Part shown: positions 44,941-52,858 of the stretch, one piece after another
Position numbering within the stretch: the stretch's first letter is position 1
How the letters are laid out: every line of letters begins with the position of its first letter
Assembly: GCA_958295495.1 (NCBI GenBank)
Contig: OY282352.1
Coordinates: forward strand, 4,534,049-4,598,048
DNA: 64,000 nt
Direction: 5' to 3'
Origin: an uncultured Latescibacterota bacterium
GTDB lineage: Bacteria; Latescibacterota; UBA2968; UBA8231
Translations under genes and position numbers: made by a program
Notes under the pieces: model-generated
The model's input: the letters and a program-made list of their open reading frames with translations, nothing else
Told to the model about the DNA's origin: nothing
The model's database searches: none

Positions 44941-46073
44941 CAGCAGCTTCTCAGAGACAAACGAGCCCAGCGAACTTCCATGCCGGCGTCGTCGCCGGCG
45001 TAATAGACGACCATGACGTCGCCATCGGGCAGGGCCGCGGCAAAGGGCAGGCCAAAACTCCACAGGCCCATTTCGGCCAGCAGGTCGCCGGTGTCCCCTT
45101 GGCCGGCAGCCGTTTGCGGGGATTCGACTATTTGGCGGTATAGTTCTACTTGGGTGTCTTCGGCAAAGGGGGCGTCTGCCGCCGGGGCTAGGCGGGCGCG
45201 GATCGAGCGCGATTGAAAGCGATCGACCCAGGCCAAGACCACGCGGCCATCGGGCAAAATGGCCGGATGCGCGGCTTGGTCGGCAAAACCGAGATCCTCG
45301 GGGGCGGACCAAGCCGCCCCTTCGTCTGCGCTGAGGCGGCGCTGGATATTGAGGTATTGGGTCGTCTGCCGGTCGTAGGTCCAAGTGAAGGTGACCACGC
45401 GGCCGTCGGGGCAGACGCCGGCGCGCTGGTCCCAGTTGAAGATGCGGCCGGTGGGGTCTTGGCAGGTGGTGACCGGATCGCCCCAGGTCTGGCCCTGATC
45501 TTCGGAATACAAATACACCACTCGTTGTAGCCACGGGCTCCGGTCTGCATAGGTTTTATTGGTCTCGATGCTCAAGGCCAGCCGGCCGCTGGGCAGGACG
45601 AGTACGGGGTTGGTCAGGCTGGGCGGGCCAACATCCGGGGGGACGGACACGACGCGCCAGTCGGACCAGCTACGCCCCAAGTCGCGGGAATCGGCTAGGA
45701 CGATCTCCATGGGCAGGCAGCCCTCAGTCTCGTCGTTGAAAAGGGGTTGGCCCGGATAGGTCTGGCGGTCCACCCACAGGGCGGCCAGCAACAAGTGGCC
45801 GTTGCCCAAGTCGGTGACATAGCCCACCCGGAGCGAGCCGTTCAGCCCGTTTAAGGTCGTGGCAAAAGGGGTTTCCGGGGTGCTCCAACATTGCCCGCCA
45901 TCGTCCGAGCGCTTGAGTTCGAGCGTGCCGTCCGCCGAATCCTTGGTGCTGCCGACGCGGTAGCTGGCCAGCAGCGAGCCGTCGGCCAGCGGGGTGAGCG
46001 CGGGAAAGGTCGCAAAGGCGCGCGGCGTATTGGGCTGGCCGCGATTGATAATGCCGCGATTGCTAATTTTCAT
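44940..46073 (-). CDS. Sialidase-like protein with Asp-box repeats
   Basis: The ATG at 46073 with AAGGAGATATTGAG upstream gives 377 residues. Four Asp-boxes (S-x-D-x-G-x-x-W) are seen: SDDGGQCW, SRDLGRSW, SEDQGQTW and SADEGAAW, marking a six-bladed beta-propeller of BNR/exo-alpha-sialidase type. Such domains cleave or bind sialic or uronic acid glycans. There is no signal peptide. It is translationally coupled to the cyclase gene downstream, so both may act in one degradation step. The 46074-46276 gap upstream holds no convincing gene. Confidence 0.88.
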   Translation of the reverse strand: MKISNRGIINRGQPNTPRAFATFPALTPLADGSLLASYRVGSTKDSADGTLELKRSDDGGQCWSTPETPFATTLNGLNGSLRVGYVTDLGNGHLLLAALWVDRQTYPGQPLFNDETEGCLPMEIVLADSRDLGRSWSDWRVVSVPPDVGPPSLTNPVLVLPSGRLALSIETNKTYADRSPWLQRVVYLYSEDQGQTWGDPVTTCQDPTGRIFNWDQRAGVCPDGRVVTFTWTYDRQTTQYLNIQRRLSADEGAAWSAPEDLGFADQAAHPAILPDGRVVLAWVDRFQSRSIRARLAPAADAPFAEDTQVELYRQIVESPQTAAGQGDTGDLLAEMGLWSFGLPFAAALPDGDVMVVYYAGDDAGMEVRWARLSLRSC

Positions 46074-46276
46074 CTCAATATCTCCTTGCTCTTTCAACCT
46101 GCTTGATCGCGTTTTTGTACGAGATCGGCGCCGAGCCGATGGTGGTCCACGACGGGCACCTAGAGCTGAAGGGTCGTTCAGGATCGGTCGCTATCTTGTA
46201 ACCTTTAGGCCGTAAAGCCAATATAGCTCCGGCAAGCCCCTTGACGGGTCTATATTATAAGCCAATGTTTTTTATT

Positions 46277-46410
46277 ATGCTTAAGGCTTTCAAATATCGG
46301 CTGCGGCCTACCAAGCGGCAAGCGCGAATTCTTGCCGCGCACTTGGAAGAGTGCCGGATGCTCTATAATCACTTCCTCGTAGATCGCATTCAAGCCTACC
46401 AAGCCCCTTC
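46277..46410 (+). pseudogene. N-terminal stub of TnpB (IS200/IS605-type)
   Basis: The ATG at 46277 opens MLKAFKYRLRPTKRQARILA and continues LEECRMLYNHFLVDR, the TnpB/OrfB N-terminal signature. After about 45 codons homology stops; the frame runs on to 46516 with unrelated residues. The RuvC nuclease domain and zinc finger are absent. No TnpA gene is present, so this is a dead end of an insertion element. Confidence 0.8.
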
Positions 46411-46544
46411 TGACAGCACCGCGCTAAGGGCGGGCCACTTGCGAGAGACGACGAAGAGGCCCGCCAGCCTCCTGCGAAAAGCACGAGTGCAACAGGAAGG
46501 GATGGGGATAGTTTAGACGTTTACATTCTCGAAGGAGTATCTCA

Positions 46545-46808
46545 ATGACCGCTTCGATTCGCATTGACGTACCGCTATCTCGTCCAACGATAGCCAAGCA
46601 GCCTGAAAATATACAAAGAGAGCTTTGGGAAGCATTTGAGAATGCCGTCGTTAAAGCTCAAAGGCAGGGCATTCCCGAAGAAGAAATTTGTCAATTCTTG
46701 GAAGATGTCATTGACAACCGAGCCGCCGATCAAGCGTTGAAAGAAATGGAACGAACAGGAGAACGACCCGTTTCATGGGAAAAAGTAAAAAAAGAAGCAG
46801 GATTGTAG
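46545..46808 (+). CDS. RelB/ParD-like antitoxin
   Basis: 87 residues, ending LKEMERTGERPVSWEKVKKEAGL, a helical C-terminal tail typical of antitoxins that wrap a RelE-fold toxin. AAGGAGTATCTCA precedes the ATG. It overlaps the next gene by 34 nt in another frame. This AT-rich pair follows a TnpB remnant, so the segment looks acquired. Confidence 0.65.
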   Translation: MTASIRIDVPLSRPTIAKQPENIQRELWEAFENAVVKAQRQGIPEEEICQFLEDVIDNRAADQALKEMERTGERPVSWEKVKKEAGL

Positions 46809-47107
46809 CTTGCTCAATCGGCTTCACGCCCCGTTCGCGCAGACAATTTTTAGCATTACTCGCCCAGATCCAACGTCGAATTCAACCCCATATTGACGCC
46901 TTGAGAACAGAGCCTCGTCCCCCTAGATGTGTTAAACTCAAAGGGTTCTCTGATCGCTATAGAATCCGCGTTGGTGCGTATCGCATTATTTACGAAATTC
47001 GAGATGATACTGGAAATAGGTCATCGACGCGATATTTAGCGATAATTGTTCGTTTTAGTGCTCATTTTTGTCCCTCCAAGTCGCTCTCCCTTGCGGAATC
47101 CAAATGA
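46775..47107 (+). CDS. RelE/ParE-family toxin, atypical C-terminus
   Basis: 110 residues. SIGFTPRSRRQFLALLAQIQ, then CVKLKGFSDRYRIRVGAYRIIYEI follow the RelE fold with its basic RNA-binding strand. The normal ending (VVRxGHRxxVY) is replaced by IIVRFSAHFCPSKSLSLAESK, which removes the usual last catalytic residues, so activity may be reduced. The start could be the ATG at 46775 or a later TTG near 46804. Confidence 0.7.
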   Translation: MGKSKKRSRIVACSIGFTPRSRRQFLALLAQIQRRIQPHIDALRTEPRPPRCVKLKGFSDRYRIRVGAYRIIYEIRDDTGNRSSTRYLAIIVRFSAHFCPSKSLSLAESK

Positions 47108-47288
47108 ACTTCGCTGGCCCGAGATTCGACGCCAATCGGCTATCGGAGCATCACCGTTTCCCAGTCTATCCCCAAGAACTCACCGAATTCTTCAAGTGCC
47201 CAGCGGCACCTCGTTAGTCGTTTCCCATTGTTGGGGATAATAGCGATACTTGGGCTGGCAGGACAACGCCTTAAAAAGGAGAACGGCA

Positions 47289-48473
47289 ATGCAGCAACCC
47301 CATTACAATAAAGACCTAGATGTCCGCCAGATGGGGCCGGAGGATTTGCCCCGTGCCCGCTTAGTGGCCGGACGCGCCTTTATGGAACACGCCGAAGATT
47401 GGTACGGGGAGGATGAGATGACGCTGGCCGGCTTCGATCGGCAGGGGACTTTGGTGTGCGCCTTGGCTTATCAGCTCGAATCGCTGTGGTGGGGCGCGGC
47501 GCAGATTCCGGCCGGAGCCATCGGCGCGGTGGCCACGGATCCCAAGCATAGGCGGCGCGGGCACGCCGGTGGGCTTATAGTGCGGGCCGTTCACATACTG
47601 CGGGAACGCGGTTGCTGCATCAGTCCGCTGTGGCCTTTTTCCTTTAGGTGGTACGGCAAATTCGGTTGGGCCAGTCTGGCGCCTAAGTTGGAACTGAAAG
47701 TATGGCCGGATCTGGTCCGCCAAGCCACGGCGTCGGTGGGGACGGTGCGGCGGGCGACCGCGGACGACGCGACCGCTGTGCATCGGCTGTACACTGAGGG
47801 GGCGCAATGGCGCAATGGGCAGTCGGTGCGCTCAGAAGCGTTTTGGCAAAAGGAGGAGATGCTGCGCGAGCTTTGGGTGCTGGAGGGGGACGGCGGGGGA
47901 GTGGACTGCTCCGCCCTAGTCATAATAGGGGCTATGGAGCGCGCCGAGGGCAAACGCATTACCGTGCGGGAGCTACACGGGGCCTCTTTTGCCGCCCAAT
48001 TGAAATTCGTGCGGTCCTTGGCCGATATGGACAAGGTGGTCGTCCTGAGACTTGAGCTGCCGCCCGACAGCTTGTTGCTCCGCGCTTTCCCAGAGCGCTT
48101 TGATGCTATCGTCGAGTACGACCTAGCGCTGCGAGTATTGGACGTGGCCCAAGCCTTGGCGCATCTCAAGCCGCCTGAAAATTTGCGGGCGACAATAGCG
48201 TTTGAAGTGGCCGATTGGGTGGTGAATGCCGACGAGCCGCTGGCCGTGACGGCCCAAGTTGAAGGGGGACAGGTGCAGGTCGCGGAAAAGGCAGACAAAG
48301 ACGCGCTGCGCTGCGATATTAACACCTTTACGCAATTGTTTGCCGGCGGCTTGACCGTGGCCCAAGCCCGGGCCATGGGGCGGTTGGCTGGCGGCAATCC
48401 GGCGGTGGGGGCGGCCTGTGCTGCGCTGCTGCACGGGCGCGTGCCGTACCGCTCCGATGTCGAGATGGGATAG
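47289..48473 (+). CDS. Eis-like GNAT N-acetyltransferase
   Basis: The ATG at 47289 with AAAGGAGAACGGCA upstream gives 394 residues. The acetyl-CoA loop is IGAVATDPKHRRRGHAGGL (about 92-110; R-R-x-G-H-A). PLWPFSFRWYGKFGW and a second GNAT half are typical of Eis, and the last ~100 residues form the SCP2-like C-terminal domain (CDINTFTQLFAGGLTVAQA). Eis proteins acetylate amines, including aminoglycosides. No operon partner is evident. Confidence 0.87.
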   Translation: MQQPHYNKDLDVRQMGPEDLPRARLVAGRAFMEHAEDWYGEDEMTLAGFDRQGTLVCALAYQLESLWWGAAQIPAGAIGAVATDPKHRRRGHAGGLIVRAVHILRERGCCISPLWPFSFRWYGKFGWASLAPKLELKVWPDLVRQATASVGTVRRATADDATAVHRLYTEGAQWRNGQSVRSEAFWQKEEMLRELWVLEGDGGGVDCSALVIIGAMERAEGKRITVRELHGASFAAQLKFVRSLADMDKVVVLRLELPPDSLLLRAFPERFDAIVEYDLALRVLDVAQALAHLKPPENLRATIAFEVADWVVNADEPLAVTAQVEGGQVQVAEKADKDALRCDINTFTQLFAGGLTVAQARAMGRLAGGNPAVGAACAALLHGRVPYRSDVEMG

Positions 48474-48538
48474 GGCTATACGCATAACGCGCGGGAGGAC
48501 AAATTTTTGGAACTAATAATTCCAAAAAAGAAGAAAAA

Positions 48539-48664
48539 ATGGAAATAAAGAGGCGATTTTTCCGAGCATCAGAGACCAGCTTTTTCCTCTTCGGCCCTCG
48601 CGGCACAGGGCCTGCCCTGCGACGAATTTTTGCAAGGGCTGGTGCCGGGGCGACAGTTGCTATG
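48539..48664 (+). pseudogene. Remnant of an AAA-type (DUF4143-like) ATPase, internally deleted
   Basis: The ATG at 48539 opens KRRFFRASETSFFLFGPRGTG, the start of a P-loop ATPase cut just before the GKS of Walker A. A +1 frame then reads GLPCDEFLQGLVPGRQLL and stops at 48662-48664, which looks like the family's C-terminal end. So nearly the whole gene is deleted while both ends remain. It lies in the 241-bp gap before the PhyH gene. Confidence 0.6.
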
Positions 48665-48714
48665 AGGGGTTTTACGGCCCACACCTATTGGCCTTTCACA
48701 CAGGAGTTTGCACG

Positions 48715-49608
48715 ATGAACGATTATGCCTACCGCATCGTTCCACCCGGCTTTACCGACGACGAGTGGGAAACCTTCAATCGCGAGGGGATCCTCTTTTT
48801 TGAAGACGCCCTCGACCAAGAGGCCATAGATGAACTTGCCGCGGCCATGGACCGCGTTTGCCAAGCCAGCCCCAAATACCGGGCGGGGCAGACCTTCGGC
48901 TGCGAGAATATCGTCGAGCGCGATTCCGCCTTTGCCGCGCTGATTGATCACTCCCGCCACATTGGCTACGCCTACGACCTTTTTGGCGAATTGCTCAAGC
49001 TGCATCAGAGCCAGTTTTTTATTCGTCCGCCCGGCGGCGACCGCTACAATATCTGGCATCCAGACGGTGCCCGCGCCGTGCCTTACAGCACCTTCTCGCC
49101 CGATTTGCCGTTGCAAATCAAGATCGGCTTTTGGCTGACCGACCTGCCGCAGGCAAAAATGGGCAACCTAGTGGTCCTGCCCGGCAGCCACCGCGAGCAA
49201 TACGTCGATGAGTACGACAGCCACGAGCCGATCTCCGGCGAGAAGGTGGTCTGCCTGCGCAAGGGCACCATGACCATCATGCACTCGAGCATCTGGCACC
49301 GCGTCGAGCCCAACGAGAGCGACGTGGTCCGCAAGAATATCTTCTACGCCTATTGTCCGGCTTGGGTCACCCCAGCCGACCGCCTCCAGTCCCACCCCGC
49401 TTGGCTTGAGACCCTCAACCGCGAACAGCGCATCATCATGCGATCCTACGCCCACGCCTACCACAACGCCAAACCCCCAGCCTCCGACTTCCCGCTCTTT
49501 CTCGACCGCGAGACCGGCTTGGACCGCGACCCCGACGCCTACCGCGACCATGTTGCGTTGCACCGCCGCAAACGCCGCACTTGGGCCGAGCGCAAGCGAT
49601 CCGCTTAG
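48715..49608 (+). CDS. PhyH-family Fe(II)/2-oxoglutarate dioxygenase
   Basis: The ATG at 48715 follows CACAGGAGTTTGCACG; 297 residues. FNREGILFFEDALDQEAID opens the fold, YNIWHPDGARAVPYS gives HxD, GNLVVLPGSHREQ the core strand, SSIWHRVEPNESDVVRKNIFY the distal His and the Arg. The C-terminal tail is rich in Arg and Lys. It overlaps the convergent permease gene by 4 nt. The substrate is unknown. Confidence 0.88.
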   Translation: MNDYAYRIVPPGFTDDEWETFNREGILFFEDALDQEAIDELAAAMDRVCQASPKYRAGQTFGCENIVERDSAFAALIDHSRHIGYAYDLFGELLKLHQSQFFIRPPGGDRYNIWHPDGARAVPYSTFSPDLPLQIKIGFWLTDLPQAKMGNLVVLPGSHREQYVDEYDSHEPISGEKVVCLRKGTMTIMHSSIWHRVEPNESDVVRKNIFYAYCPAWVTPADRLQSHPAWLETLNREQRIIMRSYAHAYHNAKPPASDFPLFLDRETGLDRDPDAYRDHVALHRRKRRTWAERKRSA

Positions 49609-50399
49609 GCTTCGGCCCGCTTTTCAAACAGCCACATCCCAAACCCCATGGACGCTAGTCCGACGAAGACCGAGTACGCGAGGAACGTGAAACTGAGCTT
49701 GATAGACTCCGAGCTTAGTCCTATCGGCTCGTTAGAATCGTAGTCGAACCAGAGCGTTACCTCGTGTGCGCCGGACAAATCGAGCACGTCGGGTAGGGTG
49801 CTAAAGTAGCAGTACAACACGCCTAAGACGAATGCAGTAGAAGCGAGTCCCGCAAAGCGCCGCACCACTAGCTTCAGGCCGGCGACGCCGCCGGCAATGC
49901 CCAGCATCACTGCCATCGCCGACAGGTAGAACGCGCCGCTGATAACTAGGACGTCCTCTGCGATGTCGCTGAACAGGGGAATTTTGAAATGCAGTGCATC
50001 GGATGCCGTTTTCGCCGCCTCGATTGCGAGCGCATGCAATTCGCTGAGAACCGCGATGAATCCGGCGCTGCTCAACGCGAATAAGACGAGGCCGAGCGTC
50101 GCCACGGCCGCAGCCTTGGTCGCAAAAATCTGGGTGCGCGATACCGGCAGGGAGAGGAGCAGATAATGGGTCTGTCCTTTCACTTCTTGGGCGAACGAGT
50201 GGCTGAGCACAAAGGGCAGGATCAGCAAAAACGCATAGGGAACCAAGCTCCATAGGAAGTGGGGGGACGGGACGCCCTGCGCGTCGTCGAAAGACAGCAC
50301 CGCAACGAGCTCGAAAAAGACCGTCACCAACGGCAGCAAGATGAACAGGGTGCGGTTGTCTTGCACTTCCTTTATATACAGCGTCTTCCAAGTATTCAC
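49605..50399 (-). CDS. ABC-2-type transporter permease
   Basis: 264 residues from a GTG overlapping the ATPase stop. About six hydrophobic segments are present, for example TLFILLPLVTVFFELVAVL, YAFLLILPFVLSHSF and FLAYSVFVGLASMGFGMWLF. The cytoplasmic motif EVKGQTHYLLLSLPVSRTQI is typical of ABC-2 permeases. With the ATPase and GntR genes it forms a three-gene operon, the arrangement of YtrA-controlled envelope-stress or export systems. Confidence 0.85.
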   Translation of the reverse strand: MNTWKTLYIKEVQDNRTLFILLPLVTVFFELVAVLSFDDAQGVPSPHFLWSLVPYAFLLILPFVLSHSFAQEVKGQTHYLLLSLPVSRTQIFATKAAAVATLGLVLFALSSAGFIAVLSELHALAIEAAKTASDALHFKIPLFSDIAEDVLVISGAFYLSAMAVMLGIAGGVAGLKLVVRRFAGLASTAFVLGVLYCYFSTLPDVLDLSGAHEVTLWFDYDSNEPIGLSSESIKLSFTFLAYSVFVGLASMGFGMWLFEKRAEA

Positions 50400-51085
50400 G
50401 CTACCACCTCCTCGAAAATGTCGCTGAGCGACATGCCGCGATTTTGCCTCAACTCTTCGATGTTACCGCTGACTGCGATTTCTCCGTGGCGCAGGAAGGC
50501 TACCTCTTCGATCAGCTCTTCCACTTCGCTGACGAGGTGGGTCGATAGCAGGATCGTCTGCTCGCCGACGCGAAATTCGCTCAGCAAGGTCTCTAGGATG
50601 CGTCGGCGCGACGGCGGATCGATCCGTCCGAGCGGCTCGTCCATGAGCACCAACTCACTTGGCCGCGAAAAGGCGGCTACCACCTTTAAGCGGGCCCGCT
50701 GACCATCGGACAGGGTGCCGATTTTCCGGTGGCTATCGACGTTCATCAGGCCGAGTAGGTCGCGGGATTTGTCCATGTCCCAGCCCGGGAAGAACGCGGC
50801 GAGGAATTCGAGCTGCTCGCCGACGCCCATCCAGTCGTAGAACGGATTGATTTCGGGCAGATACGAAGTGATGCGGCGCGTTTGTACGCCGACCGGCTGG
50901 CCCGAGATGCTGGCGCTGCCTTCGCTGGCGTGGGCGACGCCGGCGAGGATTTTGAAGAGCGTGCTCTTGCCGCTCCCATTTTCCCCGAGAATGCCCATTA
51001 CCCGGCCTTTTTCGACGGTTAGGGAGATGCCCCCCAAGGCCGTCACACCGGCGTATCGCTTCCACAGGTTCTTTACTTCGATCAT
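50396..51085 (-). CDS. ABC transporter ATP-binding protein
   Basis: 229 residues, with Walker A GENGSGKST (34-42), signature LSDGQRARLKV, Walker B ELVLMDEPLG and the switch His in LLSTHL. The signature reads LSDGQ rather than LSGGQ, as is common in this exporter subgroup. It overlaps both neighbours by 4 nt, so the regulator, ATPase and permease are made together. Confidence 0.93.
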   Translation of the reverse strand: MIEVKNLWKRYAGVTALGGISLTVEKGRVMGILGENGSGKSTLFKILAGVAHASEGSASISGQPVGVQTRRITSYLPEINPFYDWMGVGEQLEFLAAFFPGWDMDKSRDLLGLMNVDSHRKIGTLSDGQRARLKVVAAFSRPSELVLMDEPLGRIDPPSRRRILETLLSEFRVGEQTILLSTHLVSEVEELIEEVAFLRHGEIAVSGNIEELRQNRGMSLSDIFEEVVA

Positions 51086-51453
51086 AGCGTCACCTCCTCT
51101 AAAATTTCGCGCAGCAGGTCGTCGATCTGGTCGCGGGAGAGTGCCAAGTCGCGGATTTCGGCGACAAAGCGGTCGCGCGCAGCCCTGGCTAGGGTGCGGC
51201 GCTCGCGGTCGATGCGTTTGGCACTCTTGGTTATCGACGATCCCTCGCCGCGTCGCGTGGTTATGAATCCTTCGCGCTCCAATTCCATGTAGGCTCTGGA
51301 CATGGTATTGGGATTTACGCCCGTCTCCTTGGCCATTTCCCGCACTGATGGCAAAGGGCCTCCGGCCTGATAGATCCCTTGAACGGTGCGCTTTTTCACC
51401 GCCTCGATGATTTGCAGATAGATGGGGCGGGTGGGATCAAAATCGAGCGGCAT
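51082..51453 (-). CDS. GntR-family (YtrA subfamily) transcriptional regulator
   Basis: 123 residues: an N-terminal winged helix (PIYLQIIEAVKKRTVQGIY, PLPSVREMAKETGVNPNTMS, RAYMELEREGFITTRRGEG) with a short ~45-residue C-terminal helical tail, the YtrA plan without a large ligand domain. It should repress its own operon until a cell-envelope signal. Its ATG overlaps nothing upstream; the promoter and palindrome lie 67-91 bp upstream. Confidence 0.9.
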   Translation of the reverse strand: MPLDFDPTRPIYLQIIEAVKKRTVQGIYQAGGPLPSVREMAKETGVNPNTMSRAYMELEREGFITTRRGEGSSITKSAKRIDRERRTLARAARDRFVAEIRDLALSRDQIDDLLREILEEVTL

Positions 51454-51515
51454 CTTCTTTCTCCTTTCTGGTAGGGAGCTCGTGTATTGTCCTATTGTAA
51501 CAGTGTAATATCTAC

Positions 51516-51544
51516 ATAGTACAATATTATTGTAGATAAATCAA
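51516..51544 (-). promoter_or_regulatory. Promoter with palindromic operator for the GntR-ABC operon
   Basis: On the minus strand TTGATT (51544-51539) and TACTAT (51521-51516) are separated by exactly 17 nt. Between and touching them lies TACAATATTATTGTA (51520-51534), a palindrome with 7-bp arms about one base, extended by TCTACA/TGTAGA. This is the expected place for a YtrA-type repressor site. The stretch 51546-51703 beyond it holds no gene. Confidence 0.55.
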
Positions 51545-51703
51545 GGGTTTTTTTGCGGCGGCTTCCCGCGCTTGGCGGGTCATTTTATAGATTGTTATTT
51601 ATTATGGACTTGCGGAGGTGTTGCAGAGTGCGTCTTTGCCGTCGGCACGGCGCGACCGGCGAGTGGGAAGTCCAAACTTAGACGTTTATGAGATAACTTC
51701 TAA

Positions 51704-52849
51704 TCACTCGCCGTTTGCTAACAACTCGCCGATGGGTTGGGCCGCCTTCAGGCCGTGCCCCGAAAGCACGGCCACGATCTGCTGACCCGGCTCCACCCAA
51801 CCGGCGGCTCGGGCTTGGCGCAGGCCGTCCCAGATCACAGCCGAAGTAGGCTCCACGCAAAAACCGGCCCGGCCCAACTGGCGCAGGCCCCGGACTATGG
51901 CCTCTTCGGAGACGGCGACTACAGTACCTGCTGACTGGCGCAAGGCGTTGATGATTTCGCGGTCTCTAACCGGGCGGGGTAGGGCAATGCCCTCGGCCCG
52001 GGTGGGGCGCGGAAAAGCAGCGGGGGCGACTACGTCTAAGCCAGCGTGAAAGGCTTGGTACAGCGGCGAGACGCGCTCGGCTTGGACGGCAATCAGGCGC
52101 GGTAGATGATTGACCAGCCCGGCCCGCTGCAAATCGACAAAGCCGCGGTACAGGCCCAGCAAGATGCTGCCGGCCCCGACCGGACAGACCACTGCGTCGG
52201 GCGCGGTCCAGTCGAGTTGCTCGGCCAGTTCAAAGGATAGGGTTTTGAGGCCTTCTATAAAGAGGGGATGCCACAGGTGCGACGCATACACGGCCCCGCT
52301 GCGGTCCATGTAGTTGAGCAACGCTTCGGTGGCTTGGGCGCGCGGTCCTTCCACCGCAATCAGTTCGGCACCGTACAGGCGGATCTGCACTAGTTTGCCC
52401 GCCGAGGCCGAAGCCGGACAAAAGACTTTGAGGCGCATTTTGGCGCGGGCCGCGTACGCGGCTAGGGCGGCCCCGGCGTTGCCCGAGGAGTCCTCTACTG
52501 CTTCTTCTATGCCCAAGGCCTGCAAATAGCTCATGAGCAGGGCGGCCCCGCGGTCCTTGTACGAGCCGGTGGGCAGGGTGTGGTCGCATTTGGCGAGGAC
52601 CGTCATATCCTCTAGAGCAAAGGGGACTAGGGGGGTGCGAGCCTCGCCCAGAGAGACGGGGTCGCCCACCGAGGGTAGGGCTCGGCGGAAGCGCCACATA
52701 TCGGCGGGGCGGGCGGCGATCTGGTCGCGGGGGAAAGTCGGGGTGGGGTACTGGCATTCGAGGGGTGCGTCGCAGGCGAGACAGCGGTAAGGGGCCGGAA
52801 CTTGGGGATAGGGGGCTTGACAGGCCGAGCAGTGGAAGGTGAGGGCCAT
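51704..52849 (-). CDS. Threonine-synthase-like PLP enzyme
   Basis: 381 residues. The N-terminus has a zinc-ribbon-like CSAC...CLAC (Cys7, 10, 23, 26) found in many threonine synthases. LPTGSYKDRGA places the PLP lysine at 98; SSGNAGAALAAYAARA and VGAGSILLGLYRG hold the cofactor, and VLSGHGLK ends the active site. It would convert O-phosphohomoserine to threonine, though diverged members do other beta-replacements. It lies 9 bp after the propeller protein gene. Confidence 0.85.
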   Translation of the reverse strand: MALTFHCSACQAPYPQVPAPYRCLACDAPLECQYPTPTFPRDQIAARPADMWRFRRALPSVGDPVSLGEARTPLVPFALEDMTVLAKCDHTLPTGSYKDRGAALLMSYLQALGIEEAVEDSSGNAGAALAAYAARAKMRLKVFCPASASAGKLVQIRLYGAELIAVEGPRAQATEALLNYMDRSGAVYASHLWHPLFIEGLKTLSFELAEQLDWTAPDAVVCPVGAGSILLGLYRGFVDLQRAGLVNHLPRLIAVQAERVSPLYQAFHAGLDVVAPAAFPRPTRAEGIALPRPVRDREIINALRQSAGTVVAVSEEAIVRGLRQLGRAGFCVEPTSAVIWDGLRQARAAGWVEPGQQIVAVLSGHGLKAAQPIGELLANGE

Positions 52850-52858
52850 GGGAAAACC

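Noticed and set aside
44941..45534. N-terminal extension of the cyclase frame
   Set aside because: It overlaps the Asp-box gene in another frame, is Arg/Pro-rich, and the signal peptide marks the true start at 44940.
46105..46200. Open frame ending EPMVVHDGHLELKGRS between the Asp-box gene and the TnpB stub
   Set aside because: It looks faintly protein-like but is too short to assign; may be a gene tail. No evidence of translation.
47104..47217. Short open frame MNFAGPRFDANRLSE after the RelE gene
   Set aside because: About 37 codons, no recognisable match and no ribosome site beyond the toxin end; kept only as unexplained intergenic sequence.
51567..51581. CCCGC-GCTTG-GCGGG hairpin as a terminator
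   Set aside because: The stem is only 5 bp, no clean T-run follows, and it lies upstream of both flanking minus-strand genes' expected terminator positions.
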